A stretch of DNA of 64,000 bases from Lentilactobacillus kefiri (GCF_007989105.1 NZ_BJVK01000003.1:62001-126000), one strand, 5' to 3'. Shown: positions 44,155 to 53,774, numbered from the stretch's first letter. The notes: generated by a model not told the origin, from the sequence alone. Translations and numbers: made by a program.

Positions 44155-45071
44155 TGAAACAAGACAATGAATTTGAAAAGCTCGCTTTTCGCATTAAACT
44201 CAAGCGATGGTTATTGACAATATTATTAATTATTGTACTTTTTCCAATTTTATCAGCAATCAGCTACAAAACTACCCAATCTTTCTCTGCAAAACAGTCC
44301 AGTAAGCTAATGGCTGATATGGATGTCAGACAATCACTAGTAAGTCCGAATATTCAAAATAGTGATTTAGCTATTGGCAATAGCAATATCAGTGGTGGAA
44401 CCGTTATTAGCCATCAGTACAAAGACATTGACGGTTACCATATTCCCTGGCAAACAATTCAAGGTAAATATAATTGGATTTACCACGAGATTCAAAGCGA
44501 TAATCTAGTCGACTCTTATGATAATGCTGCTTACACTAGGACAACTCAAACAAAGATTCCTTTATTTTACAACGATCGTGTTAAATCTCCCAACGTACAA
44601 AAGGCATCGGAAATAGCTTCCATTTCAGTAATGAAAGATTACGTTGGTGAAATTGCCCTAACATTTCGACAACCCCTAACTTATAAACAGATTTTGGAAA
44701 AACTACCTTCTGATGTGCAAGCTAATTGGTATTGGCTGGGAGTTAGCGGAAAAGCGGATCCTACGATCGAAAATAATAATTTTCTAGGAATTCAATCTAC
44801 AAAAGGAAAGCTGAATGATTTGGACTACAATTATTTTAGAAAAGAGCTCCATACGGCCGACGAGTTAGGAACCTTTAACAACTTTTCAATCACAAAATTT
44901 GCCCATCAATACGCCAAAAAGTACCCTTCCCTGAATAAGGCAAAATTTGCCGGAGTGATCGTTACCGGGCAGACCGAAAACTTCAAACCATTGGTTAACC
45001 AGAAGTGGTTTACTGAAAGCTCAGTTGGTGCCACAATCAAGCGGGTTCCATATATTAAGCCAAGCTTTTAA
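44154..45071 (+). CDS. Membrane anti-sigma factor
   Basis: A 305-residue protein with a short cytoplasmic start, one membrane helix (about residues 19-38) and a large extracytoplasmic domain. This matches the sigma-factor regulator family of lactobacilli and bacilli (paired N- and C-terminal Sigma_reg domains; YVGEIALTFRQPLTYKQILEKLP and WYWLGVSG are typical). Translationally coupled to the ECF sigma gene by a one-base stop/start overlap. A convergent bidirectional terminator follows at 45096-45141. Confidence 0.88.
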   Translation: MKQDNEFEKLAFRIKLKRWLLTILLIIVLFPILSAISYKTTQSFSAKQSSKLMADMDVRQSLVSPNIQNSDLAIGNSNISGGTVISHQYKDIDGYHIPWQTIQGKYNWIYHEIQSDNLVDSYDNAAYTRTTQTKIPLFYNDRVKSPNVQKASEIASISVMKDYVGEIALTFRQPLTYKQILEKLPSDVQANWYWLGVSGKADPTIENNNFLGIQSTKGKLNDLDYNYFRKELHTADELGTFNNFSITKFAHQYAKKYPSLNKAKFAGVIVTGQTENFKPLVNQKWFTESSVGATIKRVPYIKPSF

Positions 45072-45095
45072 GCAACAAAAATTATCCACGCAAAA

Positions 45096-45141
45096 AATAA
45101 GCATTGAACTCTTCTTAATACAAAGATGTTCAATGCTTATT
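45096..45141. terminator. Convergent terminator
   Basis: AATAAGCATTGAAC (45096-45109) and GTTCAATGCTTATT (45128-45141) form a perfect 14-bp stem between the anti-sigma gene and the MerR gene. Confidence 0.88.
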
Positions 45142-45159
45142 TGATAATATCTAAATTTA

Positions 45160-45888
45160 CTAATTTATTTGCTTTACATCATAAACTTCCACACAATATC
45201 CCCGATAACCACAATTAGGACAAGTTAATCGGCGGGTATTCGGTGTGTGCTTTGAAAATGTGAAGTCCTTCCAGCTTGGCTTAAAGTGCTGATGACAGTT
45301 CGGGCAAATATATTCGACCTTCACGTAGTACTGCCAAATCACAACAATTGCCATTACGATAACAAGTGGAAAAACAATTGCTGCAGGGACCCAGTTGCCT
45401 GACATGATCCAAATGACAATGGCGGCAACCTCCAGAACGTCCATCATTAATCCCCAAGTAATCATCCAACCACGAAATCTTCTTAATTTTGGTTTGCTTT
45501 CCATGATATTTTCGATGCCGTCAAGATCGGTTTGGGAGATTAGCGCATAATCATCAAGACTTTCCTGAACCTTTCGAATCGTCTTCAACTGCTCAGAATT
45601 TAACGTCATTTCATGCTGAAGCTTTTTTTCCTGTTCAGTAAGCATGAGCGACAGCACCTGAGTAGAATCCTCTTCCAGTAGTAAATTCTTAATGGTGGCC
45701 AATGGCAATCCCATTGATTTCAATAACAAGATTAATCTCAGCGTTTTAAGCTCCTTGTCAGTGTATAGACGTCTCCCACCTTCAGAAATCGTTGTCGGAT
45801 TCAAAATACCTTTTTGATCATAATACTGAATGGTTCTAACCGAGACACCACCCAGCTTGGCAAATTCTCCCGTTGTATATGTCGACAT
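45160..45888 (-). CDS. MerR-family regulator fused to membrane helices and a zinc ribbon
   Basis: A 242-residue protein of unusual build. Residues 1-70 are a MerR winged helix (TTGEFAKLGGVSVRTIQYYDQKG), followed by a coiled dimerisation helix (about 75-120). Two hydrophobic segments follow (about 140-160 and 167-187). The C-terminal domain has two CxxC pairs (YICPNCHQHF and LTCPNCGYRG) that should bind one zinc ion. A membrane-tethered regulator that senses an envelope or redox signal is the inference. The ATG at 45888 follows GGAGG. A copy of a 30-nt intergenic repeat lies 82 bp upstream. Confidence 0.85.
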   Translation of the reverse strand: MSTYTTGEFAKLGGVSVRTIQYYDQKGILNPTTISEGGRRLYTDKELKTLRLILLLKSMGLPLATIKNLLLEEDSTQVLSLMLTEQEKKLQHEMTLNSEQLKTIRKVQESLDDYALISQTDLDGIENIMESKPKLRRFRGWMITWGLMMDVLEVAAIVIWIMSGNWVPAAIVFPLVIVMAIVVIWQYYVKVEYICPNCHQHFKPSWKDFTFSKHTPNTRRLTCPNCGYRGYCVEVYDVKQIN

Positions 45889-45969
45889 CGTTCTCACCTC
45901 CTGATTCTTTTATATCCCATGACGTAACGTAACGAGCAAGGATAATCTTGAATCTTTTTAAATAAATCA

Positions 45970-45999
45970 GTTCGCAAACCAAACGGAAACCTGTTTCTC
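45970..45999. repeat. Copy 1 of a 30-nt dispersed intergenic repeat
   Basis: AGTTCGCAAACC followed by AAACGGAAACCTGTTTCT. The same text with one change (CA instead of CT in the loop) is at 59842-59871. It ends in a small dyad GAAAC-CT-GTTTC. It lies between the MerR gene and the R-ADH terminator. Confidence 0.8.
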
Positions 46000-46050
46000 A
46001 TCCCTGTGACAGACAATCCTTATCCTTAAGTTTCATATTAAGCATACAAC

Positions 46051-46090
46051 AAAGACACCCCACTCAGCTATAAGCTGGCGGGGTGTCTTT
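46051..46090 (-). terminator. Terminator of the R-ADH gene
   Basis: AAAGACACCCC and GGGGTGTCTTT form a perfect 11-bp stem, extended by AGCT pairing in the loop, 33 bp past the stop codon. Confidence 0.88.
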
Positions 46091-46122
46091 GAGAGTTGTT
46101 AGAATTATTTGATTAGTTAGAA

Positions 46123-46881
46123 TTATTGAGCAGTGTATCCACCATCGACAACGAATTCTGCACCAGTGGCAAATTTAGATTCGTCAGATGCCAGGTAAAC
46201 ACAGATCCAAGCGATATCGTTAGGTTCACCGATATGACCCATTGGTGTCTTGGTCCGCTGTGACATCATTTCTTCTGCCCCTTCAAGATCGTCAACCAAT
46301 GGTGTCTTGATATAACCTGGATGAACAGTGTTAACCCGAACATCGTAGTCCTTCAAAGCGCAATCCAAGGCAGCTGATTTAGACATAATTCTGACAGCAC
46401 CTTTTGAAGCGTTGTATGCACCCAGAGTTGGATCACCAACAAAACCTTCGATAGATGACATATTGATGATTGATGCTCCGAGTCCTTTATTCTTCATACG
46501 TTGGATTCCAAGACGGGTACCGAAGAAGACACCATCCAAGTTAACTGAGAGCAGCTTGCGCCATTCTTCAGTTGTGGTATCTTCAACACTCTTGCTGACC
46601 GCAATTCCGGCATTGTTGACAACCGTGGTAACTGGGCCAAATGCTTCTTCAGTCGTATCAAACAACTTAGTCCAGCCGGCTTCATCAGAAGCATCGTGTT
46701 GGACAAAACGGATAACGTCTGTGCCGCCGATTGATTTGGCAGCTTTTTCACCTACATCAGCGTGACGGCCGGTAATAACAACCTTTGCGCCTTCTTCAAC
46801 AAACTTATCAGCGATTGCCAAGCCAATTCCCAAGGTACCGCCAGTTACAATTGCTACTTTGCCTTTTAAACGATCAGTCAT
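46123..46881 (-). CDS. R-specific alcohol dehydrogenase (short-chain, NADPH-dependent)
   Basis: A 252-residue SDR enzyme that reduces ketones such as acetophenone to R-alcohols; Mg2+-dependent tetramer in the known homologues. It reads like the L. kefiri enzyme throughout as I recall it and is close to the L. brevis enzyme. Visible: TGGTLGIG cofactor motif, arginine in TGRHADVG for NADPH phosphate, NNAG, catalytic Ser in INMSSIEGF, and Tyr and Lys in GAYNASKG. AGGAGG precedes the ATG. A promoter TTTACA (46958-46963), 17 bp, TATTCT (46935-46940) is seen. The physiological substrate is not known from sequence. Confidence 0.96.
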   Translation of the reverse strand: MTDRLKGKVAIVTGGTLGIGLAIADKFVEEGAKVVITGRHADVGEKAAKSIGGTDVIRFVQHDASDEAGWTKLFDTTEEAFGPVTTVVNNAGIAVSKSVEDTTTEEWRKLLSVNLDGVFFGTRLGIQRMKNKGLGASIINMSSIEGFVGDPTLGAYNASKGAVRIMSKSAALDCALKDYDVRVNTVHPGYIKTPLVDDLEGAEEMMSQRTKTPMGHIGEPNDIAWICVYLASDESKFATGAEFVVDGGYTAQ

Positions 46882-46934
46882 ATGGATTCCTCCTGTATAC
46901 TTTTTTGATAGTTAGTGATTCATTTCACTATGTA

Positions 46935-46963
46935 AGAATACAGTATTAAGGGCAATTTGTAAA
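46935..46963 (-). promoter_or_regulatory. Promoter of the R-ADH gene
   Basis: On the minus strand TTTACA, a 17-bp spacer and TATTCT, 54 bp before the start codon. Confidence 0.6.
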
Positions 46964-47005
46964 TACTTATTTTTTGTAATCTCAATTATTGTGATGAAGA
47001 CAACT

Positions 47006-47086
47006 AAGAGCATCAATCAATCATTCCAAAACCAGGAATAATCGATTGATGCTCTTAAATTCTGGGATCAAAACGCCTTTTGTCCC
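47006..47086. terminator. Two hairpins after the TauE/SafE gene
   Basis: AAGAGCATCAATC/GATTGATGCTCTT (47006-47056) with an inner ATTCC/GGAAT stem, and GGGATCAAAA/TTTTGTCCC (47064-47086) directly after the stop codon of the TauE/SafE gene. Confidence 0.75.
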
Positions 47087-47092
47087 ACTCTA

Positions 47093-47827
47093 TTATTTGA
47101 ATGCCGTGAACGTCCCCATGACGACCAGCAAAACACCTAAAATCGGCTTTACATACTTGGTAAACTTCTTTGGATCTAATTTTCCCAAAAGAACCGGGGC
47201 CAGAAATGATCCCATAATGGCACCAAACATCAAGCCAAGTCCCACCGACCAGTCAACGTTTCCGGCTGAAAGGTGAAAAATCAACCCAGTGGCAGTCATC
47301 ACAACCAGTACTAAAGAGGATGTCGCAGCAGCTGTTACCATGTCTGTGCCCATTACCAATAAGCCAGCAACAACTGGGCCGCCACCACTTAAGCCACCGA
47401 TTCCAACCATCAAGCCGCTAATCACACCGTAGATTGGCGCCAACCATTTATTTGGCTTTTTGTGACCATCTTGTTTACTGAACAGGGTTTGAATCCCCAG
47501 AATTGCCAGGATACCGCCAATGATAAAGGAATAAATCTTAGCCGGAATATGGGGAGACAACAGCGAACCGACGACAACCGCCGGAACAGCAAAAATGATC
47601 ATTCGCCAGGCGATTTTTAATTTGATTTTATGTAATCGAAAATATGAATACGATCCAATGAGCAGTGACGGAAACGACGTGACCAGAGAAGTTGCGGCTG
47701 CACTGGCTGGCCCCAATCCAAAGACCGTCGTCAAAATACCGAGGTAAAAGGCTGCTCCACCACCGCCAAGGGTAATGACAATCGTGCCAATGATAAAACC
47801 GGTAATGATCAGATAGATAATACTCAT
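47093..47827 (-). CDS. TauE/SafE-family membrane transporter
   Basis: A 244-residue protein with about eight membrane helices in two homologous halves (GGGGAAFYLGIL with GPASAAATSL, then GIGGLSGGGPVVAGLLVMG with AAATSSLVLV), the pattern of the TauE/SafE exporters for sulfite, sulfoacetate and other organic anions. The start at 47827 follows GGAAGGA. Monocistronic. Substrate unknown. Confidence 0.9.
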   Translation of the reverse strand: MSIIYLIITGFIIGTIVITLGGGGAAFYLGILTTVFGLGPASAAATSLVTSFPSLLIGSYSYFRLHKIKLKIAWRMIIFAVPAVVVGSLLSPHIPAKIYSFIIGGILAILGIQTLFSKQDGHKKPNKWLAPIYGVISGLMVGIGGLSGGGPVVAGLLVMGTDMVTAAATSSLVLVVMTATGLIFHLSAGNVDWSVGLGLMFGAIMGSFLAPVLLGKLDPKKFTKYVKPILGVLLVVMGTFTAFK

Positions 47828-47997
47828 ACAAAGACGTCCTTCCAACAATCAATCTAAAATGATTGTACACCTTCTCAAATCATTTTCTAAAAAAACACCG
47901 CCAATTTGACGACTGGATTCCAGCTTTTGAACGAACCCATTTTGTCTGGCGGTGTTTTACGTGATTGATTGAATTTGAAATAGTCTATCAATCTTCA

Positions 47998-48312
47998 TTA
48001 GTGAATTCCAAGATCAAGTTTCGCCTCACGAGACATCTTGTCAATTGACCATGCCGGTTCCCAGACAAGGTTGATTTTGACCTTTTTAACTTGATCCATC
48101 GCTAACAACTCTTCTTCAATAGCGGCATTGAGATACTCAGTTAATGGACAACCGGCAATCGTTAATGTCATTGTCACGGTACACAACCCCTGATTATCCA
48201 ACTCGACATTATAAATCAATACCAAGTTCACAATATCAACCGCTAATTCCGGATCAACCACGTCTTCAAGAACTGACATGGCCTGCTCTTTAAACGAACG
48301 TTCTGTGCTCAT
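47998..48312 (-). CDS. DUF59/MIP18-type Fe-S cluster assembly factor (SufT-like)
   Basis: A 104-residue protein of the metal-sulfur cluster biosynthetic family. The key text is EDVVDPELAVDIVNLVLIYNV and TIAGCPLTEYLNAAIEEELLAM, with the conserved cysteine in AGCPL. Such proteins help pass Fe-S clusters to target enzymes. It follows sufB after 11 bp and is the last gene of the suf operon, which supports that role. Confidence 0.92.
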   Translation of the reverse strand: MSTERSFKEQAMSVLEDVVDPELAVDIVNLVLIYNVELDNQGLCTVTMTLTIAGCPLTEYLNAAIEEELLAMDQVKKVKINLVWEPAWSIDKMSREAKLDLGIH

Positions 48313-48323
48313 GACAATCTCTC

Positions 48324-49727
48324 CTATCCGATTGAACCTTCCATTTCAAAGCTGATAAGCCGATTAAGCTCAACAGCGTATTCCATTGGCAGTTCTTTAG
48401 TAAATGGCTCCACGAAGCTCATAATAATCATTTCGGTTGCTTTGGCTTCTGGAATACCACGACTCATCAAATAATAGAGCTGTTCTTCTGAAATCTTTGA
48501 AACTTTCGCCTCATGCTCCATGGAAACATTGTTATTTAAAATCTCATTGTACGGAATGGTATCACTGGAAGATTGCTCGTCCATGATGATGGTGTCACAC
48601 TCCACGTGAGCAAACGAACCGTCCGAGTGGCGGCCAAATTTGACTTTGCCGCGATAATCCACCGCGCCGCCGTCTTTCGCGATTGATTTTGAGACGACTG
48701 AAGAAGATGTATTAGGAGCGTTATGAATCATTTGGGCGCCGGTATCCGAATCAATATTTTTCCCGGCTACGGCAATTGACAGCATCGTTCCCCGGGCACC
48801 CTCACCATTTAAATAAACGGAAGGGTATTTCATTGTGACTTTTGAGCCTAAATTACCATCGACCCATTCCATGATGGCCCCTTCAAGTGCCTGAGCTCGC
48901 TTGGTCTCCAGACTGTAAACGTTGTTTGACCAGTTTTGGATGGTCGTATACCGACAATAGGCGTGAGGTAAAACGTTCACTTCGACCACAGCGGCATGCA
49001 GACTGTCACTTTTATAAGTCGGCGCGGTACAACCTTCCACGTACTCCACGTGAGCCCCTTCATCCACAATGATCAAGGTCCGCTCAAATTGACCAGAATT
49101 TTCTGCGTTGAGTCTGAAGTATGACTGAATCGGTGTCGTTAACGAAACGCCCTTTGGTACATAGATAAAGGTACCGCCGGACCACACAGCGGAATTCAGG
49201 GCAGAGTATTTGTTATTGGTGGGTTTTACCAACTTACCGAACCACTTTTTAAATAATTCAGGATATTTCTGCAAGGCGGTATCGGTATCCGTAAAAATAA
49301 TCCCCAGCTTTTCGAACTGCTCTTGCATGTTGTGATACACCACTTCCGACTCGTATTGCGCGGAGGAGCCAGCCAAATATTTTCGTTCAGCTTCCGGCAC
49401 TCCCAGGCGGTCAAATGTTGTTTTGATCTTTTCCGGGACATCGTTCCAATCACGATATTGCTTGTCAGTGGCCTTTTGATAAAATTTCATGTTTTCTAAA
49501 TCCAGTTTGCTTAAATCAGGGCCAAAACTGGGCTCCGGCATTTTTAAATATGCGTGATAGGCTGCCAGCCGATAATTAAGCATCCATTCCGGCTCGTGCT
49601 TTTCGGCGGAGATTTCGCGAACAATTGTTTCTGTCAGTCCCTTACCAGTTGAGTAAACAGGCTTTACATTATCATGAAACCCATATTCATAATCCTTATC
49701 TTTAATGATTTCAGAAACGTCAGTCAT
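48324..49727 (-). CDS. sufB: Fe-S cluster scaffold subunit SufB
   Basis: A 467-residue scaffold that forms the SufBC2D complex on which Fe-S clusters are built. Family text includes [63 protein letters not shown] and [17 protein letters not shown]. The start at 49727 follows GGGAG. Its ATG overlaps the end of sufU (8 bp). Needed here for, among others, GltB and GltD next door. Confidence 0.97.
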   Translation of the reverse strand: MTDVSEIIKDKDYEYGFHDNVKPVYSTGKGLTETIVREISAEKHEPEWMLNYRLAAYHAYLKMPEPSFGPDLSKLDLENMKFYQKATDKQYRDWNDVPEKIKTTFDRLGVPEAERKYLAGSSAQYESEVVYHNMQEQFEKLGIIFTDTDTALQKYPELFKKWFGKLVKPTNNKYSALNSAVWSGGTFIYVPKGVSLTTPIQSYFRLNAENSGQFERTLIIVDEGAHVEYVEGCTAPTYKSDSLHAAVVEVNVLPHAYCRYTTIQNWSNNVYSLETKRAQALEGAIMEWVDGNLGSKVTMKYPSVYLNGEGARGTMLSIAVAGKNIDSDTGAQMIHNAPNTSSSVVSKSIAKDGGAVDYRGKVKFGRHSDGSFAHVECDTIIMDEQSSSDTIPYNEILNNNVSMEHEAKVSKISEEQLYYLMSRGIPEAKATEMIIMSFVEPFTKELPMEYAVELNRLISFEMEGSIG

Positions 49728-50175
49728 TGTCGTCAACTCCCTTTTTCTCAAGGATTTCATCCATTGCGTGCCATGCAAGTGCGGCACATTTGATACGGGC
49801 GGGAAATTCCGCAACTGATCCAACCAGTGCTGCGTCACCAAGGGCATCTTCATCGATCGAATTAATCGATTCGCCGGTAATCAAGTGTGAAAACGCCATA
49901 ATCAGTTCCCGGGCCCGCTGAACCGGTTGGTCAATTAGCGCCGTCGTCATCAAGCTGGCAGAGGCCTGTGAAATGGTACAACCGGTGCCGGAAAATGATA
50001 AATCAGCAATTCGATTCTGCCGGATCAAGACTGAAACATTAATGACATCCCCACACGTTGGATTTCGAAGTTCCAACGTTCCGGTAGCCGTTTCCAAGTC
50101 GCCATGATGATGCGGATGTTGGGCATTCTCCAAAATAACTTGTTTATATAATTCGTTTAATTTAGCTAATCCCAT
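49720..50175 (-). CDS. sufU: Sulfur transfer protein SufU
   Basis: A 151-residue zinc protein that takes sulfur from SufS. Zinc ligands and the acceptor cysteine are visible in [14 protein letters not shown] (Cys and Asp), [16 protein letters not shown] and [13 protein letters not shown]. The 5' end overlaps sufS by 14 bp and the 3' end overlaps sufB, so translation is coupled. Confidence 0.96.
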   Translation of the reverse strand: MGLAKLNELYKQVILENAQHPHHHGDLETATGTLELRNPTCGDVINVSVLIRQNRIADLSFSGTGCTISQASASLMTTALIDQPVQRARELIMAFSHLITGESINSIDEDALGDAALVGSVAEFPARIKCAALAWHAMDEILEKKGVDDND

Positions 50176-51400
50176 TAGTGAAAAACTCCTTTACTGCCAC
50201 CATTGCTTCAATTAATCGATCTGCATCCTGCTTGGTGTTGTAAAAGTAAAAGCTGGCCCGGGCAGTTGCGTCAACGTTTAAATAGGCCATAAGCGGCTGA
50301 GCGCAGTGATGGCCGGCTCGCACGGCAATTCCTTCCATATCCAGGCCGGTGGCGACGTCATGGGGATGGATTCCCCATAAGTTAAACGCCAGCACCCCGG
50401 TATGTTTTTTCGGATCTTGCGGGCCATAAACCTTCACCCCATCAATTGCCGTTAAGCGGGGAAGCGTATAGGCCACCAACTCTTTTTCGTAAGCCAAAAT
50501 GTTGGCCATCCCTAATTCATTCAAATAATCAATGGCACTCCCCAGAGCAATTGCCCCGCTAATATTGGGGGTTCCTGCTTCAAACTTCCATGGAAGTTCC
50601 TTAAACGACGCATCCTGATGATGGACAAAGTCAATCATCTCACCGCCAAATTGAGCCGGCGGCATCATATTCAGCAGCTCTTCTTTGCCATACAAGACAC
50701 CAATTCCCGTTGGTGCCAGCATCTTATGACCGGAAAAGGCGTAAAAATCAACTCCTAGTTTCTGAATGTCAATCGGCATGTGGGGAGCCGCCTGCGCCCC
50801 GTCGGCAACTATGTATGCATGATGCTGATGAGCTAATTTAGCCAACTCTTGAATGGGATTAACCACTCCCATCACGTTGGATGCGTGGGCAACAGACACA
50901 ATCTTCGTCTTATCAGTAATCATTTGGCGGGCGCTTGCCATGTCCAGCTCACCGTCCGGCGTCAAACCAATGTACTTCAGGGTGGCGTGCCGTTTGGCGG
51001 CAACCTGCTGCCAAGGAACCACGTTACTGTGATGTTCCAATTCTGAAATCACGATTTCATCCCCTGGTTCAACCACCAGACTGCCAAAGCTTGCGGCAAT
51101 CCAGTTCAAACTCTCAGTCGTCGAACGGGTAAAGATAATCGAACGTCTCGATGCCGCATTAATAAACTCAGCCACTTTGTCTCTGGCTGCTTCATAGCTC
51201 TCAGTGGCGCGTTCTGCCAACGTATGAACACCACGATGGACGTTGGCATTATCATGCTTGTAATAACCCATAATCGTGTCCAGCACCGCAAGCGGCTTCT
51301 GTGAGGTCGCGGCATTATCCAAATAGACCAGGGACTCACCGTTCACTTTTTGATTCAGAATCGGGAAATCTTCTCTTGAATTATTCAGTCCCTTGTCCAT
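50162..51400 (-). CDS. sufS: Cysteine desulfurase SufS
   Basis: A 412-residue PLP enzyme that takes sulfur from cysteine to a protein persulfide. The PLP lysine is in DFYAFSGHKMLAPTGIG, and the active cysteine is in VRAGHHCAQPLM. The short active-site loop marks it as a group II enzyme that works with SufU. Overlaps sufD by 20 bp upstream and sufU by 14 bp downstream. Confidence 0.97.
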   Translation of the reverse strand: MDKGLNNSREDFPILNQKVNGESLVYLDNAATSQKPLAVLDTIMGYYKHDNANVHRGVHTLAERATESYEAARDKVAEFINAASRRSIIFTRSTTESLNWIAASFGSLVVEPGDEIVISELEHHSNVVPWQQVAAKRHATLKYIGLTPDGELDMASARQMITDKTKIVSVAHASNVMGVVNPIQELAKLAHQHHAYIVADGAQAAPHMPIDIQKLGVDFYAFSGHKMLAPTGIGVLYGKEELLNMMPPAQFGGEMIDFVHHQDASFKELPWKFEAGTPNISGAIALGSAIDYLNELGMANILAYEKELVAYTLPRLTAIDGVKVYGPQDPKKHTGVLAFNLWGIHPHDVATGLDMEGIAVRAGHHCAQPLMAYLNVDATARASFYFYNTKQDADRLIEAMVAVKEFFTNGIS

Positions 51401-52673
51401 TTATGAGCTTCCTTTCAATCAATGAAATCATTTGTTGACGAACCTCGGGAACCGGGATGTCTGAAAGCACTACACCCAAGAATCCCCGGGCAACCAACCG
51501 TTGGGCGACTTCTTTCGTCAGGCCCCGACTCATGAGATAGTACATCTGGTCTTGGTTAATCCGTCCCACGCTTGCAGCATGGCCGGCAATTACATCATTT
51601 TCGTCAATCAATAATATGGGATTAGCATCCCCGCGAGCTTTCGGCGATAACATCAAAACCCGATTTTCCTGTTGGGCTTTAGCACCGTGTGCGCCTTTGA
51701 TAATTTTTCCAATTCCGTTAAACACCAGAGCGGATCGGCCCAGCAGAATTCCTCTCTGCAAGATATTGCCTTCAGAGTGCCGGCCGTAATTTGTTACCTG
51801 GGTGTCAATTCCCTGGGTTTGCCGGTCAGTGGAAATCGCAACAGTCTGCATTTCCGTATGGGAACCACTGCCCACCAAGTTGGAATCAAAATCCGCAATT
51901 GTATTGCCGTCATTTAAAACACCGACTGTCCAGTCAATTCTGGCATCTTTTTCAAGGTATCCCCGGCGATTAATGTATGAGTGAGTCGTTTGCCCCAAGG
52001 AATCGAGTGCCGAGAATTTAACTCGGCTCCCTGATTGGGCAACTATCTCAACCATTATGTGGGCAGCGTTTGGTTCATCCCCCAAAGTCGACGATCGTTG
52101 AAGCACTTGGAATTGACTATTCTCTCCAGCAACGATTAGTGTGTGGTTCACAAAATTCCCTGGTTGCCGACTGTCCTGGATTTGAAGCAGGTTAATCGGA
52201 TCATCAATCTCGACATTTTTTGGAACATATAAGAATGTCCCACCATTCATCAACGCTGCACTGACTGCAGTGAGTCGGTTTTCGTCAATTTGAACAGCTT
52301 GATGAAAAAGAAAGTCGTGCACCAGATCACCATATTGATGGATTGCAGTTCCCATATCGCAAAGGATGACCCCTTTGGCAGTTAATTCCTCACTGAGTTC
52401 GGTTTTAACAACCAACTGGCCGAGACTGGCAAATTGATAGCCGTTTGATTCTGACCAGACGCTTTCAGGAATTGTTACGTTGAACACTGGATGGCTCACA
52501 AAATCAAGTAGTGGCCAGGCATGATAATTGATTTTGGCAAAAATCGGCATTTCCAACGAATTAATCTGCTTCCAGGCATTCTCACGCAACGCTTTTAACC
52601 AATGTGGTTCATTTGAGAACCGGGCCTGCTTTAGCAAGTCCGGATCCAACTCCAAGGTCATCGTTTTCAGCAT
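51381..52673 (-). CDS. sufD: Fe-S cluster assembly subunit SufD
   Basis: A 430-residue partner of SufB. The family text is in the second half: RRGYLEKDARIDWTVGVLNDG, GRHSEGNILQRGILLGRSALVFNGIGKI, GHAASVGRINQDQMYYLMSRGL. ATG at 52673, with GGGGG eight bases upstream and the sufC stop codon just before it, is the best start; the frame is open through the sufC end but that part is only overlap. Confidence 0.95.
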   Translation of the reverse strand: MLKTMTLELDPDLLKQARFSNEPHWLKALRENAWKQINSLEMPIFAKINYHAWPLLDFVSHPVFNVTIPESVWSESNGYQFASLGQLVVKTELSEELTAKGVILCDMGTAIHQYGDLVHDFLFHQAVQIDENRLTAVSAALMNGGTFLYVPKNVEIDDPINLLQIQDSRQPGNFVNHTLIVAGENSQFQVLQRSSTLGDEPNAAHIMVEIVAQSGSRVKFSALDSLGQTTHSYINRRGYLEKDARIDWTVGVLNDGNTIADFDSNLVGSGSHTEMQTVAISTDRQTQGIDTQVTNYGRHSEGNILQRGILLGRSALVFNGIGKIIKGAHGAKAQQENRVLMLSPKARGDANPILLIDENDVIAGHAASVGRINQDQMYYLMSRGLTKEVAQRLVARGFLGVVLSDIPVPEVRQQMISLIERKLINGQGTE

Positions 52674-52674
52674 A

Positions 52675-53493
52675 TTAACGACCCCCATTCCCTGCAGGGA
52701 CATCCTCATCAACCAGGTCAACATCAAGTCCGAGTTCATCACGCAATCCCGCATAACCGGTAGCTTCAAGTTCAGTCGCCAATGATGCATTCCCGGTTTT
52801 GACAATTTTACCGCCCATCATCACGTGAACCTGGTCCGGATGGATATAGTTCAATAAGCGTTGATAGTGGGTAATCATCAGAACGCCAAAGTTTGGGCTA
52901 GCCATCTGATTGACGCCTTTTGCAACGACTTGAAGGGCGTCAATATCAAGGCCTGAGTCAATTTCATCCAAGATTGCAAACTTGGGTTTGATGGTCATTA
53001 ATTGAAGAATTTCATTTCGCTTTTTTTCACCACCGGAAAATCCTTCATTAAGGTAACGTTCTGCCATATCGTCAGACATATTCAGGATTTCCAGGTTTTT
53101 ATCCAGCTCTTTTAGAAAAGTCCGAATTGGAATAGGATCGTTGTCGGGTCGGGTGGCGTTAACAGCTGCCCGCATAAATTCAAGATTGGTAATGCCTTTG
53201 ATTTCGGCGGGATATTGCATGGCCAGGAATAATCCGGCACGGGCACGTTCGTCAACCGGCTTACCCAGAAGACTTGTCCCATCAAGCATAATATCTCCTT
53301 GAGTCACAAGATATTTGGGATTTCCCATAATAGTTTCTGACAAAGTTGATTTTCCCGTTCCGTTAGGCCCCATGATGGCGTGGGTTTCACCAGTGTTCAT
53401 CGTCAGGTTGACACCTTTGAGAATTTCTTTGGTCTTTTTGGTTTCTTCATCTGCCACACTGACGTGAAGATCCTTAATTTGTAAAGTTGCCAT
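52675..53493 (-). CDS. sufC: Fe-S assembly ATPase SufC
   Basis: A 272-residue ABC-type ATPase: Walker A GPNGTGKST, signature FSGGEKKRNEI, Walker B KFAILDEIDSGLD and the H-loop MITHYQR. It powers the SufBC2D scaffold. It heads the operon sufC-sufD-sufS-sufU-sufB-DUF59, with AAAGGGG before the ATG. The last 25 residues, rich in acidic residues and glycine, extend beyond the usual end. Confidence 0.97.
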   Translation of the reverse strand: MATLQIKDLHVSVADEETKKTKEILKGVNLTMNTGETHAIMGPNGTGKSTLSETIMGNPKYLVTQGDIMLDGTSLLGKPVDERARAGLFLAMQYPAEIKGITNLEFMRAAVNATRPDNDPIPIRTFLKELDKNLEILNMSDDMAERYLNEGFSGGEKKRNEILQLMTIKPKFAILDEIDSGLDIDALQVVAKGVNQMASPNFGVLMITHYQRLLNYIHPDQVHVMMGGKIVKTGNASLATELEATGYAGLRDELGLDVDLVDEDVPAGNGGR

Positions 53494-53774
53494 GGTCCAA
53501 GCCCCTTTCGTTCATTAACTTGATTATGAGATTGAGATTAAATTAAAATTAACTAAAATAATAAACGTGTCGGCGTCATAACGCAATATCTGATTTTTTA
53601 TGCATTTCAAAATGAACCGTGTCAACCCCCGTCCTCGTGCGTGTCGGCGTTCTCAAAGAAGGCCAATAAAAATATGCCTAATGAATGAATTTGTAAAAAA
53701 AGATTGTTTTATCATCAATTTATAATATTATTAAAGCATATCTAAATTCTAACAAATCCTAAGTAGGTGACAAA
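53494..53774. promoter_or_regulatory. Divergent suf / glt control region with a duplicated 11-mer
   Basis: The suf promoter on the minus strand is TTGACA (53620-53625), 17 bp, CATAAA (53597-53602). The 11-mer CGTGTCGGCGT occurs twice in the same direction, at 53566-53576 and 53640-53650 (74 bp apart, about seven helical turns). One copy is just downstream of the likely suf start point and one upstream of the -35, which is a looping-repressor arrangement. For gltB a TATAAT lies near 53721. No GlnR box is clear. Confidence 0.55.

Noticed and set aside
45970-45999. 30-nt repeat as a parS, CtsR or HrcA site
   Set aside because: It does not match TGTTTCACGTGAAACA, GGTCAAA-type or TTAGCACTC-type consensus sequences.
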